Shown: piece by piece, positions 1-7,473 of the stretch | Layout: every line of letters starts with the position of its first letter | How positions within the stretch are numbered: position 1 is the first letter of the stretch | Assembly: GCA_910586395.1 (NCBI GenBank) | Contig: CAJUFX010000005.1 | Span: 108,005-140,971 of the forward strand | Source of the DNA: an uncultured Bacteroidales bacterium | Lineage (GTDB): Bacteria > Bacteroidota > Bacteroidia > Bacteroidales > P3 | DNA: 32,967 nt | Direction of reading: 5' to 3' | Program-made: the position numbers and the translations under genes | The notes under the pieces: model-generated | Databases searched by the model: none | What the model saw: only the letters and a program-made list of their open reading frames with translations | Told to the model about the DNA's origin: nothing

Positions 1-74
1 CCTCGGCATACATTCAAGCAAGCTTGATGTCTGCGCTCGGTTTTTCGTACATTTGTGCTTATGCACAGATGTAC
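1..74 (+). repeat. Promoter-bearing palindromic repeat, copy 1
   Basis: This unit starts at or before the window edge. It has an imperfect palindrome (about 5-36) ending in GCGCTCGG (33-40), a 7-nt spacer, and a perfect Bacteroidota -7 box TACATTTG (48-55). A TTG at 24-26, 21 nt upstream of the -7 box, can serve as the -33 element. A second, nearly perfect palindrome spans 47-74, with stem 47-58 pairing to 63-74 around a TTAT apex. The first 55 bases are identical to copy 2, 80 bp downstream. Confidence 0.8.
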
Positions 75-80
75 TTGGCA

Positions 81-151
81 CCTCGGCATACATTCAAGCA
101 AGCTTGATGTCTGCGCTCGGTTTTTCGTACATTTGCCCCTTATGGGGCAAG
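81..151 (+). repeat. Promoter-bearing palindromic repeat, copy 2
   Basis: Positions 81-135 are identical to 1-55, including GCGCTCGG (113-120) and the -7 box TACATTTG (128-135). The following hairpin has a different stem, GCCCC (135-139) with GGGGC (144-148), around the same TTAT apex (140-143). Copies 1 and 2 therefore keep the fold while changing the paired bases. Confidence 0.8.
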
Positions 152-161
152 ATAGGATGCG

Positions 162-238
162 CCTCGGCAGACGCTCAAGTAAACTTGGCGTCTGCGCTCG
201 GCTTTCACTATCTTTGTCGCTTATGCACAGATATGTGC
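162..238 (+). repeat. Promoter-bearing palindromic repeat, copy 3 (trkA-proximal)
   Basis: This is a diverged copy. The palindrome pairs GCAGACGCTCAAGT (167-180) with ACTTGGCGTCTGC (183-195), with one unpaired base. GCGCTCGG (194-201), a 7-nt spacer and the -7 box TATCTTTG (209-216) follow with the same spacing as in the other copies. Downstream it shares GCTTATGCACAGAT (219-232) with copy 1 and can form the hairpin GCACA-GATA-TGTGC (225-238). Confidence 0.75.
185..216 (+). promoter_or_regulatory. Likely trkA promoter
   Basis: The -33-like TTG (185-187) and perfect -7 TATCTTTG (209-216) are 21 nt apart, which fits the Bacteroidota sigma consensus. Transcription would start near 223, leaving a leader of about 40 nt with a strong Shine-Dalgarno-like GGGAGGA (254-260) before the ATG at 264. 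The -33 element lies in the right arm of the palindrome, so a protein bound there would block or modulate the promoter. Confidence 0.6.
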
Positions 239-263
239 TTACGAAAAGAGACAGGGAGGATAC

Positions 264-1610
264 ATGAATATACTGATTGCCGGAGACGGGGAAGTGGGAT
301 TTCATCTGGCGCGCATGCTGTCGGAAGTGGAAGATCACAATATCGTGGTTGTAGATCCGCACAGCGAATTGTTGGAACGCTTGGAGGCCAGCACCGACCT
401 GCTGACGATTACGGGCGACTCCTGCTCGGTCAGCGTGTTGGAGCAGGCCAACGTCCGCAATATGGATTTGTTGATTTCGGTCTTGCACGAGGAGGAACCC
501 AACCTGCTCACGTGCATCATCGGGAAGAAGTTAGGCGCCAAGCGTACGATAGCCCGTGTCAACACGGCCGAGATGAACCGCGACGACCGGCGGGCGTTTT
601 TTACGGGCCTCGGCATCGACCGTTACGTATGTCCGGAACGCATCGCCTCGAACGAGATTGTGAACCTGTTGCAGCATTCGGGTACGGCGGAGGTGTTTAA
701 TTTCGGGCAGAATCTCTTGCGTCTTATGTTGTTGCGTGTCCATGACGATGCGCCCTTGGTGGGCAAGACGCTGGCCCGCATCGCCGAGGAATATCCGCAG
801 CTGGACTTCCGCGCCGTGGCCATACACCGCAACCGCCGTACGATTATTCCGATGGGGGACGACATGCTGATGGCGGGCGACTTGCTTTACGTCATCGCGC
901 GGCCGGACAAGGGCGATGAGTTTTTCGCGCTGACCGGCAAACACGATAAGAAAATCCACAACGTCATGATCGCAGGGGCGGGACGTATCGGCAAGCAGAC
1001 GACGCTGTGGATCGAGAAGGAAATGAAAGTGAAGCTGATTGAGAAAGACCGTCGGCGTTGCGAGGAGGTGGCGGCGGCCGTATCGCGCGACACGCTCATC
1101 ATCAACGGCGATGCGACCGATTTGGACGTGTTGCGCGACGAAGGCATGGAACGCATGGACGCGTTCATCGCCGTGACGGACTCGACGGAGACCAATATCC
1201 TGGCCTGCCTCTATGCCAAAAAGGCCGGCGTCCATACGACGATCGCGCTTGTGGAGAACATCGACTATATCGATTTGGCGCAGACCGTGGGCGTGGATAC
1301 GATTATCAACAAGAAACTGATTACGGCGAGTTATATCGCGCGTTTCACGCTGAACGCGGAGGTGGAGTCGTCGAAAGTGCTCGCCGGCGTGGACGCCGAG
1401 GTGTTGGAGTTCGTCGTCAAGCCGGACGCCAAGGTAACGCGCCGCGCCATCAAGCATCTGCATCTGCCGGAGGGCAGCATCATTGGCGGCGTGATACGCG
1501 GCGCGCAGAGCTATATCGCCGTGGGCGATTTCCATATCGAGGCCGGCGACCGCGTCGTCGTGTTCGCCGAACCCTATGCCGTGCGCAAGTTGCCCGGCCT
1601 GTTCAATTAA
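264..1610 (+). CDS. trkA: Trk potassium uptake peripheral NAD-binding protein TrkA
   Basis: Cytoplasmic gating subunit of the Trk K+ uptake system. It binds NAD(H) and controls the membrane channel TrkH. The 448-residue length and duplicated architecture fit the two-unit TrkA family. A first Rossmann RCK domain opens with IAGDGEVG near residues 5-12, followed by a TrkA-C domain at about 150-220. A second RCK domain opens with IAGAGRIG near 236, followed by a second TrkA-C domain at about 365-448. The ATG at 264 is supported by GGGAGGA four bases upstream. The trkH gene starts 27 nt downstream, so the two are probably one transcript from the repeat-borne promoter region at 1-216. No truncation or frameshift is seen. 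Confidence 0.95.
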   Translation: MNILIAGDGEVGFHLARMLSEVEDHNIVVVDPHSELLERLEASTDLLTITGDSCSVSVLEQANVRNMDLLISVLHEEEPNLLTCIIGKKLGAKRTIARVNTAEMNRDDRRAFFTGLGIDRYVCPERIASNEIVNLLQHSGTAEVFNFGQNLLRLMLLRVHDDAPLVGKTLARIAEEYPQLDFRAVAIHRNRRTIIPMGDDMLMAGDLLYVIARPDKGDEFFALTGKHDKKIHNVMIAGAGRIGKQTTLWIEKEMKVKLIEKDRRRCEEVAAAVSRDTLIINGDATDLDVLRDEGMERMDAFIAVTDSTETNILACLYAKKAGVHTTIALVENIDYIDLAQTVGVDTIINKKLITASYIARFTLNAEVESSKVLAGVDAEVLEFVVKPDAKVTRRAIKHLHLPEGSIIGGVIRGAQSYIAVGDFHIEAGDRVVVFAEPYAVRKLPGLFN

Positions 1611-1637
1611 TTCCGCCGTCCGCCCCGAAGCATTGCC

Positions 1638-3113
1638 ATGAGAAACAAAAACACCGCCATTATCGTCAAATTGTTGAGTCTCCTGTTGGGGATGGTCGGC
1701 GTCATGATGATATTGCCGTTTTTATGGGCTTGGCTGTCGGGCGAATCGGCTTACCCCACGCGGGCGGTGTTCGGCGGTCTGGCGGCGGCGGGCATTCTCA
1801 TCGGCTTGTCGTCGCAGTATATGCGCAAGGTGTGGCGGTATGCCGCTACGTTCCGCATACGCGACGGCTTCCTGACCGTGGTGCTGGCTTGGGTCGTCAT
1901 GGCCTTGTTTTCCTGTTTGCCTTATTATCTGACGGGGCTGACCGATAATTTTACCGATGCGCTCTATGAGAGCATCTCGGGTTTTACGACCACCGGTTCT
2001 TCGGTCTTTCAGGATCCCTCCGTCTTGCCGGAGAGTATCTTGTTATGGCGTTCGCTCACGCAATGGATAGGCGGTTTGGGTATCATCATCTTCATGATTG
2101 CGGCTCTGCCCGCCATGGGCTTGGCCGGCTACGCACTGTTCGCGGCCGAGATGACGGGCTCGATGGATCACCGCTTCCAGCCCCGGCTCAAAGATACGGC
2201 TAAAATCATCTGCGGCGTCTATATCGTGCTGACGTCGGCCGAGACCGTGTTGTTGCGCATGGCGGGCCTTTCGTTTCACGATGCCCTGTGTCATGCCTTG
2301 TCCACGATGGCCACGGGCGGTTTCTCGACCTATTCCGACAGCCTCGTTTCGGCTTCGCCGCTCGTTCAGTATATCGTGTTACTGTTCATGTTTTTGGCTG
2401 GTATCAACTACATGATGTATTATTTCCTGCTCAAGAAACAGTTTACGCGGGTGGCGCGGGACGAGGAGTTGCGGGCTTACGGCATTTATATGGCGGTGCT
2501 CTGTCTGTTGGCTTCGGTGGCTTTGTATCTGTCGGCTTCGGGGCAGATGCGGGCGGAGGAAGCGTTCCGCCTGGGGGCTTTTCAATGCGTCTCCATCGGT
2601 ACGACGACGGGTTTCGTCAGTTCGGACTTTTCGCTTTGGCCGGCCGGATTGCAGTGGGTGTTGCTGTCGCTCATGGTCGTGGGCGCGTGTTCCGGTTCCT
2701 CGACAGGCGCCATGAAGCTTTCGCGCTTTGTGCTGATGTTCAAGAATATGTTGTTGGAATTCAAACGGGCCGCACATCCGCGCGCCGTATTGCCGCTCAA
2801 ATACAACGGCCGCGTCTTGGGGCAGGAGGTCATCCGTCAGGTATTGGCGTTTTTCTTCCTCTACGTGCTGGTGGGTATGATGGGTGCCGTATTCTTCGCG
2901 TTTTGCGGTTTCGACCTCGTGACCTCGTTCGCCATCTCGTTTTCGAGCATGAGCAACATAGGGCCGGTGACGGGACAGGTGTGCAGCCTGTGCGCCGTGA
3001 CGGATTTTCCGGTGGCCGCCAAGTGGATTTCGATGTGGCTGATGCTCGTGGGGCGTTTGGGTTTGTTTACGGTCTTGCTCATCGGCATGCCGTCGTTTTG
3101 GAAAAATAAGTGA
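1638..3113 (+). CDS. trkH: Trk potassium uptake channel subunit TrkH
   Basis: Inner-membrane K+-translocating subunit that partners with TrkA. The 491-residue protein is almost wholly hydrophobic, as expected for the TrkH/KtrB fold of four membrane-pore-membrane repeats. Four filter-like pore segments can be read in order: SGFTTTGSSV, STMATGGFST, SIGTTTGFVS and SSMSNIGPVTG. Each carries the glycine expected at the K+ selectivity site. It lies 27 nt after trkA. Its stop codon overlaps the start region of the next gene, which suggests translational coupling of the three genes. Confidence 0.95.
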   Translation: MRNKNTAIIVKLLSLLLGMVGVMMILPFLWAWLSGESAYPTRAVFGGLAAAGILIGLSSQYMRKVWRYAATFRIRDGFLTVVLAWVVMALFSCLPYYLTGLTDNFTDALYESISGFTTTGSSVFQDPSVLPESILLWRSLTQWIGGLGIIIFMIAALPAMGLAGYALFAAEMTGSMDHRFQPRLKDTAKIICGVYIVLTSAETVLLRMAGLSFHDALCHALSTMATGGFSTYSDSLVSASPLVQYIVLLFMFLAGINYMMYYFLLKKQFTRVARDEELRAYGIYMAVLCLLASVALYLSASGQMRAEEAFRLGAFQCVSIGTTTGFVSSDFSLWPAGLQWVLLSLMVVGACSGSSTGAMKLSRFVLMFKNMLLEFKRAAHPRAVLPLKYNGRVLGQEVIRQVLAFFFLYVLVGMMGAVFFAFCGFDLVTSFAISFSSMSNIGPVTGQVCSLCAVTDFPVAAKWISMWLMLVGRLGLFTVLLIGMPSFWKNK

Positions 3114-4273
3114 TGATGGAAGATATTTTGTTGGATGAATGGTTTGAGCCGGTTGGCGTACCGGTGGGAGCCGATTGGCAGGGGGTGGCGGACGTGCATA
3201 CGGAAGCGGCCGGCTTTCCCGACTTGTTGGGGAAGCGGATCGCGATTTTCAGCGTGGCCGAGAGCCGCGGAGAAGCCGGCGGTTACGCCTGTGACGGCGC
3301 GGACAAGGTACGCGCTTGTTTCTATCGGTTGCACCCGCGCGATTTTTACGGTAAGATAGCCGACTTGGGGACGTTGCGCTGCGGCGAGACGGTGGACGAT
3401 ACGTATGCGGCCGTGGAGGAGGTCTGCCATCAGTTGCTTTTGCAGGGCACGCTGGTTGTGGTACTCGGCGGTTCGCAGGATCTGACGTATGCGATGAGCC
3501 GCGCCTATGCGCGCATGCGGCAGGCCATCACGCTGCTGACGGTCGATTCGGGCTTCGACTTGGGGGCGCCGGTGGGCGCAATCGGCAACAAGTCGTATAT
3601 GGGCAAAGTCGTCACGCAGTCGCCCAACCATATCTTCAATTATATCAATCTCGGCAATCAGGCTTATCTGAACGATGCGGCGGCTTTCGACCTCATGGAC
3701 CGGTTGCAGTTCGACGACTACCGGTTCGGCCTGTTGCACGACCGCATCGCGGAGGCGGAGCCGGCCTTGCGCGGGGCGGACTGTGTGAGCGTCGATATGA
3801 CGGCCGTCCGCAAGGCCGATGCGCCGGGCAACGCCTATGCGGTTCCGACGGGCTTCTCGGCCGAGGAAATCTGCCAGCTTATGCGCTATGCCGGCACGAG
3901 TTATCAGGTGTCGAGCCTCGGCCTTTTCGACTATCATCCGGCCTGCGACCGCGACGGTTGTTCGGCCATGTTGCAGGCGCAGATGCTGTGGTGCTTCGTG
4001 GAGGGCGTGGAATACCGGACGAACGACCATCCGCTGGAGGGTCAGTACGAATATAAGGTCTATAAGGTCATGGCCGAGGGCGACGAACCCGAGGCGGAGT
4101 TTTACAAGTGCAAGCAGACCGACCGCTGGTGGGTGTTGCTGCCGTGTACGGAGGAGCAGAAGCAGCGTTACGGCCGCCATTATTTCATACCGTGTACGTA
4201 TCGGGATTATGAACAGGCCGTGGAGGGCAACAAGCCCGAACGCTGGTGGCGGGCGTACAGGCGCTTGAAGTAG
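3113..4273 (+). CDS. Ureohydrolase (arginase/formimidoylglutamase)-fold protein, metal ligands degenerate
   Basis: The 386-residue protein resembles the arginase-family proteins that Bacteroidota annotations usually call formimidoylglutamase. The family motifs are recognisable but altered. GGDHS is GGSQD (residues 119-123), so the ligand His is Gln. DAHxD is DSGFD (145-149), so the central His is Gly. SxDxD is SVDMT (226-230), so the second Asp is Thr. Three of the six usual Mn ligands are therefore missing, and classic ureohydrolase activity is doubtful. The gene overlaps the trkH stop; ATG at 3113 and 3116 are both possible, and a GTG at 3110 is less likely. No histidine or arginine catabolic gene lies nearby. 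A structural or non-metal role is inference only. Confidence 0.8.
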   Translation: MMEDILLDEWFEPVGVPVGADWQGVADVHTEAAGFPDLLGKRIAIFSVAESRGEAGGYACDGADKVRACFYRLHPRDFYGKIADLGTLRCGETVDDTYAAVEEVCHQLLLQGTLVVVLGGSQDLTYAMSRAYARMRQAITLLTVDSGFDLGAPVGAIGNKSYMGKVVTQSPNHIFNYINLGNQAYLNDAAAFDLMDRLQFDDYRFGLLHDRIAEAEPALRGADCVSVDMTAVRKADAPGNAYAVPTGFSAEEICQLMRYAGTSYQVSSLGLFDYHPACDRDGCSAMLQAQMLWCFVEGVEYRTNDHPLEGQYEYKVYKVMAEGDEPEAEFYKCKQTDRWWVLLPCTEEQKQRYGRHYFIPCTYRDYEQAVEGNKPERWWRAYRRLK

Positions 4274-4412
4274 GGGGACACCTGCGGAAACGTGTTTTGA
4301 GCGGTGGCGGCCTTGTGGGATTGGCCTCGTGGGCCAGCGTGTCGGGGCGCCGGAAGGCGAACCCGAACTATTCCATAAAAAAAGATAAGGATAATTAAAA
4401 ATACAATAAGTT

Positions 4413-5612
4413 ATGAAAAAACAATGGATGTTGTGGGCGATGGCGGCCCTGATCGCCGTGCCCGGTCTGGGTAACGCCCAGAAGAAGAAAACCGACGACA
4501 AGAAAGGCGCTTACGTCTTCACGGTGGCCAAGGAAGCTCCGGCAACCTCGGTCAAGGACCAGTACCGTTCCGGTACCTGCTGGAGCTTTTCGGCGATTTC
4601 GTTTTTGGAATCGGAACTGTTGCGCATGGGCAAGGGCGAATTCGATTTGTCGGACATGTATCCCGTTTATGTCTGCTACCAGAAGAAAGGCGACAAATAC
4701 GTGCGTATGCACGGTGACGCTTATTTCCCGACGGGCGGCGCGAGCAACGACGTGGTGGATGTTTTGGAAACGCACGGCATCGTGCCGGAAGAAGTGTTCG
4801 CGGGCCTCAACTACGGCACCGACAAGCACGACCACAGCGAGTTGGACCGCGTGTTGAAAGGCTATCTCGACGCGGTGGTCGGCGGCAAGACGTTGACGCC
4901 GGCCTGGCGCAAGGCCTACAACGGCATCTTGGAAGCCTATTTCGGCGAGAACCCGGTGGAATTCGAATACAACGGCAAGACCTATACGCCGCGCAGCTTT
5001 GCCGACGAATTGGGCCTGAAGGCTTCCGACTACGTGAAGCTGACCTCGTTCACGCACTATCCGTTCTATACCTATTATGAAATGGACGTGCCCGACAACT
5101 GGAACCACGGCCTGGTGTTCAACCTGCCGCTGGATGAGTTCGAAGCCGTGGTGGATAGCGCCATTATGAAGGGTTATACGCTCGTATGGGGCGGCGACGT
5201 GAGCGAACGCGGCTTCTCTTGGAAGAACGGCGTAGCCATCGTGCCCGACGAAGAGAGCGAGGACATCAAGGGTACCGACCGCGACAAATGGGAGAGCATG
5301 TCCGACAAGGAAAAGAAGGACGCCGCCTATAAGTTCGAGAAGATTGTGCCCGAAAAGACCATCGACCAGGCCGAACGTCAGAAAGGTTATGACGAATGGA
5401 CTTCGACCGACGACCACGGTATGCACCTCGTAGGCATCGCTTACGACCAGAACGGCAACAAGTACTATAAGATTAAGAACTCCTGGAATACGTCCAACCC
5501 GCAGAAGGGCTATATCTATATGTCGGAAGCGTTTTTCCGCGCCAAGACGTTGGATGTGATGGTGAACCGGAACGCTTTGCCCGAATCGGTAAAGGCGAAG
5601 ATGGTCGAATAG
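4413..5612 (+). CDS. Secreted C1B-family cysteine peptidase (aminopeptidase C / bleomycin hydrolase-like)
   Basis: A 399-residue papain-fold peptidase of the C1B (PepC/bleomycin hydrolase) group. The catalytic set is intact: oxyanion Gln50 and Cys56 in DQYRSGTCWSF, His338 in HGMHLVGI and Asn356 in KNSWN. Unlike cytoplasmic PepC, it begins with a clear signal peptide (MKKQWMLWAMAALIAV, Ala-rich cleavage site near NAQ at about 21-23), so it should act in the periplasm or outside the cell. The leader just before the ATG (about 4378-4412) is strikingly A/T-rich in an otherwise GC-rich region, a feature of well-translated genes in this phylum. The 139 bp upstream contain no clear TAnnTTTG box; a small GGCC hairpin (4322-4336) is the only other structure seen. 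Confidence 0.9.
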   Translation: MKKQWMLWAMAALIAVPGLGNAQKKKTDDKKGAYVFTVAKEAPATSVKDQYRSGTCWSFSAISFLESELLRMGKGEFDLSDMYPVYVCYQKKGDKYVRMHGDAYFPTGGASNDVVDVLETHGIVPEEVFAGLNYGTDKHDHSELDRVLKGYLDAVVGGKTLTPAWRKAYNGILEAYFGENPVEFEYNGKTYTPRSFADELGLKASDYVKLTSFTHYPFYTYYEMDVPDNWNHGLVFNLPLDEFEAVVDSAIMKGYTLVWGGDVSERGFSWKNGVAIVPDEESEDIKGTDRDKWESMSDKEKKDAAYKFEKIVPEKTIDQAERQKGYDEWTSTDDHGMHLVGIAYDQNGNKYYKIKNSWNTSNPQKGYIYMSEAFFRAKTLDVMVNRNALPESVKAKMVE

Positions 5613-5624
5613 TTTTGGCTTGAC

Positions 5625-6104
5625 GTGGAACAGACTTTAAAGGACAGGGCCGCCGATGAGGCGGCCCTGTTTCAAAAATTGGCGCGCTATTGCGCCTATC
5701 AGGAACGCTGCCGGCAGGACGTGCGGCTCAAACTGTCGGGCTTGGGTGTGCGGGGCGCGGCCGAGACGGCGCGTTGGATAGAACGTCTGGAAGCCGAGGG
5801 CTTTTTGGACGAGAACCGCTTTGCGCGCGCCTATTGTCGCGGCAAGTTCCGTCAGAACCATTGGGGCCGCCGCAAAATCATCATGGGCCTGCGGGCCAAG
5901 GGCATTTCGGCCGGCGACGTGGCCGACGGCCTTTCCGAAATCGACGCCGGCGACTACGAAAGCACGGGGCGTGCCGTGTTGCAGACCAAAGGCTGGCAAA
6001 CCGCCCTAAGCCGCGGCTTCGAGGCCGCGCTGCTCCGCGAGTGGGCCAAAGACCTGGCGGTGGAAGTGGGGGAAGACGACGGGGAGGAAGTGGAGGCTTT
6101 CTAA
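5625..6104 (+). CDS. recX: Regulatory protein RecX
   Basis: Small cytoplasmic modulator that binds RecA filaments and limits recombinase activity. The 159-residue length, high Arg/Lys content and the three-helix repeat pattern (RYCAYQERCRQDVRLKL, then EAEGFLDENRFARAYCRGKF, then GRRKIIMGLRAKGI) match RecX. The start is GTG at 5625, 12 nt after the peptidase stop; no in-frame ATG lies at a suitable place. The stop codon overlaps by 4 bp the stop of the convergent ATPase gene. recA is not in the window. Confidence 0.88.
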   Translation: MEQTLKDRAADEAALFQKLARYCAYQERCRQDVRLKLSGLGVRGAAETARWIERLEAEGFLDENRFARAYCRGKFRQNHWGRRKIIMGLRAKGISAGDVADGLSEIDAGDYESTGRAVLQTKGWQTALSRGFEAALLREWAKDLAVEVGEDDGEEVEAF

Positions 6105-7276
6105 TAATTCAAGCCGAACTGCCAAAGGGGAACGGTGGTGCCGTAGCCCGTTTCAATGTCGTCTTTCACGACGATGCCGTTCGGGATGTCTTCGATTTGC
6201 TTCCGGCCCTTGCTCCGGCCTCCGATTTCAAACGTGTAATCGTCCACCGTAAAGTCGGACACTTTTGAAGAAAGAATATCGTGGTTGACCCGCATTTGGT
6301 TGAAGAAAAACGTTTCCCTAAGGTTCCCGGTATCCGGCTTTCCGCCCGCCAATACGCCCATCAAGTTAGGGTTGTCTATATATACTTTCTCCACTTTCCC
6401 CAAACCGCTTAATCCGCCGGCCTCGTTCCGCAGTTGTGCGATCATACCGGCCCTTTCCAGAAAAATCAGGTATTCCGGTACATTGTTCTTGCTTACGCCG
6501 ATTTTGGTGGCCAAACTATCCATATTGGGCTTAAAGGGGGTGAGTTGCGACAGGACGGAAAGCATTTTCTTGAGTTTCCGCGCCGTAGAAGCCTTCATAT
6601 CGGCGTATTGGGGAATATCCGATTCCACGGTCTGCGCAATTACTTGTTCCATACGCATCTCAAAGCCGTTTTCGCGCGAGAACGGGTAATACCCCTCTTT
6701 CAGATAAGCCCGAAAGAGCGGCAGGGGATGCGGCAATTCGGGAATCGTACCTTTGTGCGCGAGGATGTCCGCCAAGGATAAGACCTCCGTTTTGATGTCG
6801 TGAAACAATTCCAGATACTCCCGGAACGAAAGCCCCTGCATGGCGTACATCAAGGCCCGCCGGCTCAAATCGGCTTCGCCTTTTTGAATATCGAGTACGG
6901 AAGAACCGGTAAACACAATGGATAGGTCGGCGTGTACGTCGTAAATCTGTTTGAGCTCCCTTGACCAACCTTTATATTTATGCACTTCGTCAATGCAAAG
7001 CCGGGTGCCGCCATCCTTTACGAACTCGTCGGCGAGCTCCACCAGGCTGTGGGTCGAAAAATAAGTGTGGTCAGCCGATACATAGAGCGACCGTTCTTCT
7101 TGCCGGTGTTGCTGGATATATTGGAGCACCATGGTGGATTTTCCGATGCCGCGCGGTCCGATGATGCCCACAAGGCGGCTCTTCCAATCGATGCGGTGGT
7201 ACATATAACGTGTGAATGAAACGGGGGTCGTGCGCAACATTTCATTCATATAAGTATAGAGCGTTTCGTCGGTCAT
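6101..7276 (-). CDS. AAA ATPase with DUF4143-like C-terminus
   Basis: Member of a large, mostly uncharacterised prokaryotic ATPase family (AAA_14 plus DUF4143). In the 391 residues the Walker A motif is GPRGIGKST (40-48) and the Walker B is RLCIDEVHK (92-100). A sensor-like VFTGSSVLDI follows, then a winged-helix region. The C-terminus reads FEIGGRSKGRKQI, like the degenerate PD-(D/E)xK end of this family. The start ATG (7274-7276) sits about 17 nt after a perfect minus-strand -7 box. Such genes occur singly and are often gained or lost between strains; the true cellular role is unknown. It overlaps recX tail to tail by 4 bp. Confidence 0.85.
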   Translation of the reverse strand: MTDETLYTYMNEMLRTTPVSFTRYMYHRIDWKSRLVGIIGPRGIGKSTMVLQYIQQHRQEERSLYVSADHTYFSTHSLVELADEFVKDGGTRLCIDEVHKYKGWSRELKQIYDVHADLSIVFTGSSVLDIQKGEADLSRRALMYAMQGLSFREYLELFHDIKTEVLSLADILAHKGTIPELPHPLPLFRAYLKEGYYPFSRENGFEMRMEQVIAQTVESDIPQYADMKASTARKLKKMLSVLSQLTPFKPNMDSLATKIGVSKNNVPEYLIFLERAGMIAQLRNEAGGLSGLGKVEKVYIDNPNLMGVLAGGKPDTGNLRETFFFNQMRVNHDILSSKVSDFTVDDYTFEIGGRSKGRKQIEDIPNGIVVKDDIETGYGTTVPLWQFGLNY

Positions 7277-7293
7277 AGGGCTATAGTTTTCTG

Positions 7294-7301
7294 CAAAGAT
7301 A
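7294..7301 (-). promoter_or_regulatory. Promoter -7 box for the AAA ATPase gene
   Basis: The minus strand reads TATCTTTG, a perfect TAnnTTTG box, 17 nt before the ATG at 7276. Transcription should start near 7287, leaving a very short leader. No convincing -33 element was found at the ideal distance. Confidence 0.55.
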
Positions 7302-7388
7302 GTAAAAATCCCTCAATAAGTGACGGAAACACAGAAATTTCTCCCTTAATGGGGGATATTTTAAAATCAAAAAATTTTTTCATCAGAA

Positions 7389-7420
7389 TTTGGTGGTTTC
7401 AAAATATTGTTCTATGTTTG
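7389..7420 (+). promoter_or_regulatory. Promoter of the ABC-gntR-OMP operon
   Basis: A perfect -33 TTTG (7389-7392) and -7 TATGTTTG (7413-7420), 20 nt apart, fit the Bacteroidota consensus exactly. Transcription would begin near 7427, inside the inverted repeat at 7422-7437. The region 7277-7473 is a divergent promoter region that is markedly A/T-rich. Confidence 0.7.
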
Positions 7421-7421
7421 C

Positions 7422-7437
7422 AGTGTACTAAAACACT
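7422..7437 (+). promoter_or_regulatory. Probable GntR/YtrA operator
   Basis: AGTGT-ACTAAA-ACACT is an inverted repeat placed two bases after the -7 box, over the expected transcription start. Repressors of the YtrA subfamily bind such sites, and the operon encodes one (9309-9662), so autoregulation of the operon is the natural inference. Binding has not been shown. Confidence 0.6.
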
Positions 7438-7473
7438 AATACAGTATAACACAACTTCAAAAATAGTAGCGAT

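Noticed and set aside
1..240. CRISPR-like array
   Set aside because: The units are promoter-bearing palindromes 80 bp apart with related spacers and only three copies; there are no cas genes.
531..1535. Long minus-strand frame opposite trkA, and similar antisense frames (2861-4501, 4395-5426, 7918-8661, 9787-10965, 17868-18599, 19123-20022, 24548-25924, 26306-27502, 27912-29369)
   Set aside because: All oppose well-identified genes, have odd composition and no recognisable domain. High GC makes long antisense frames common.
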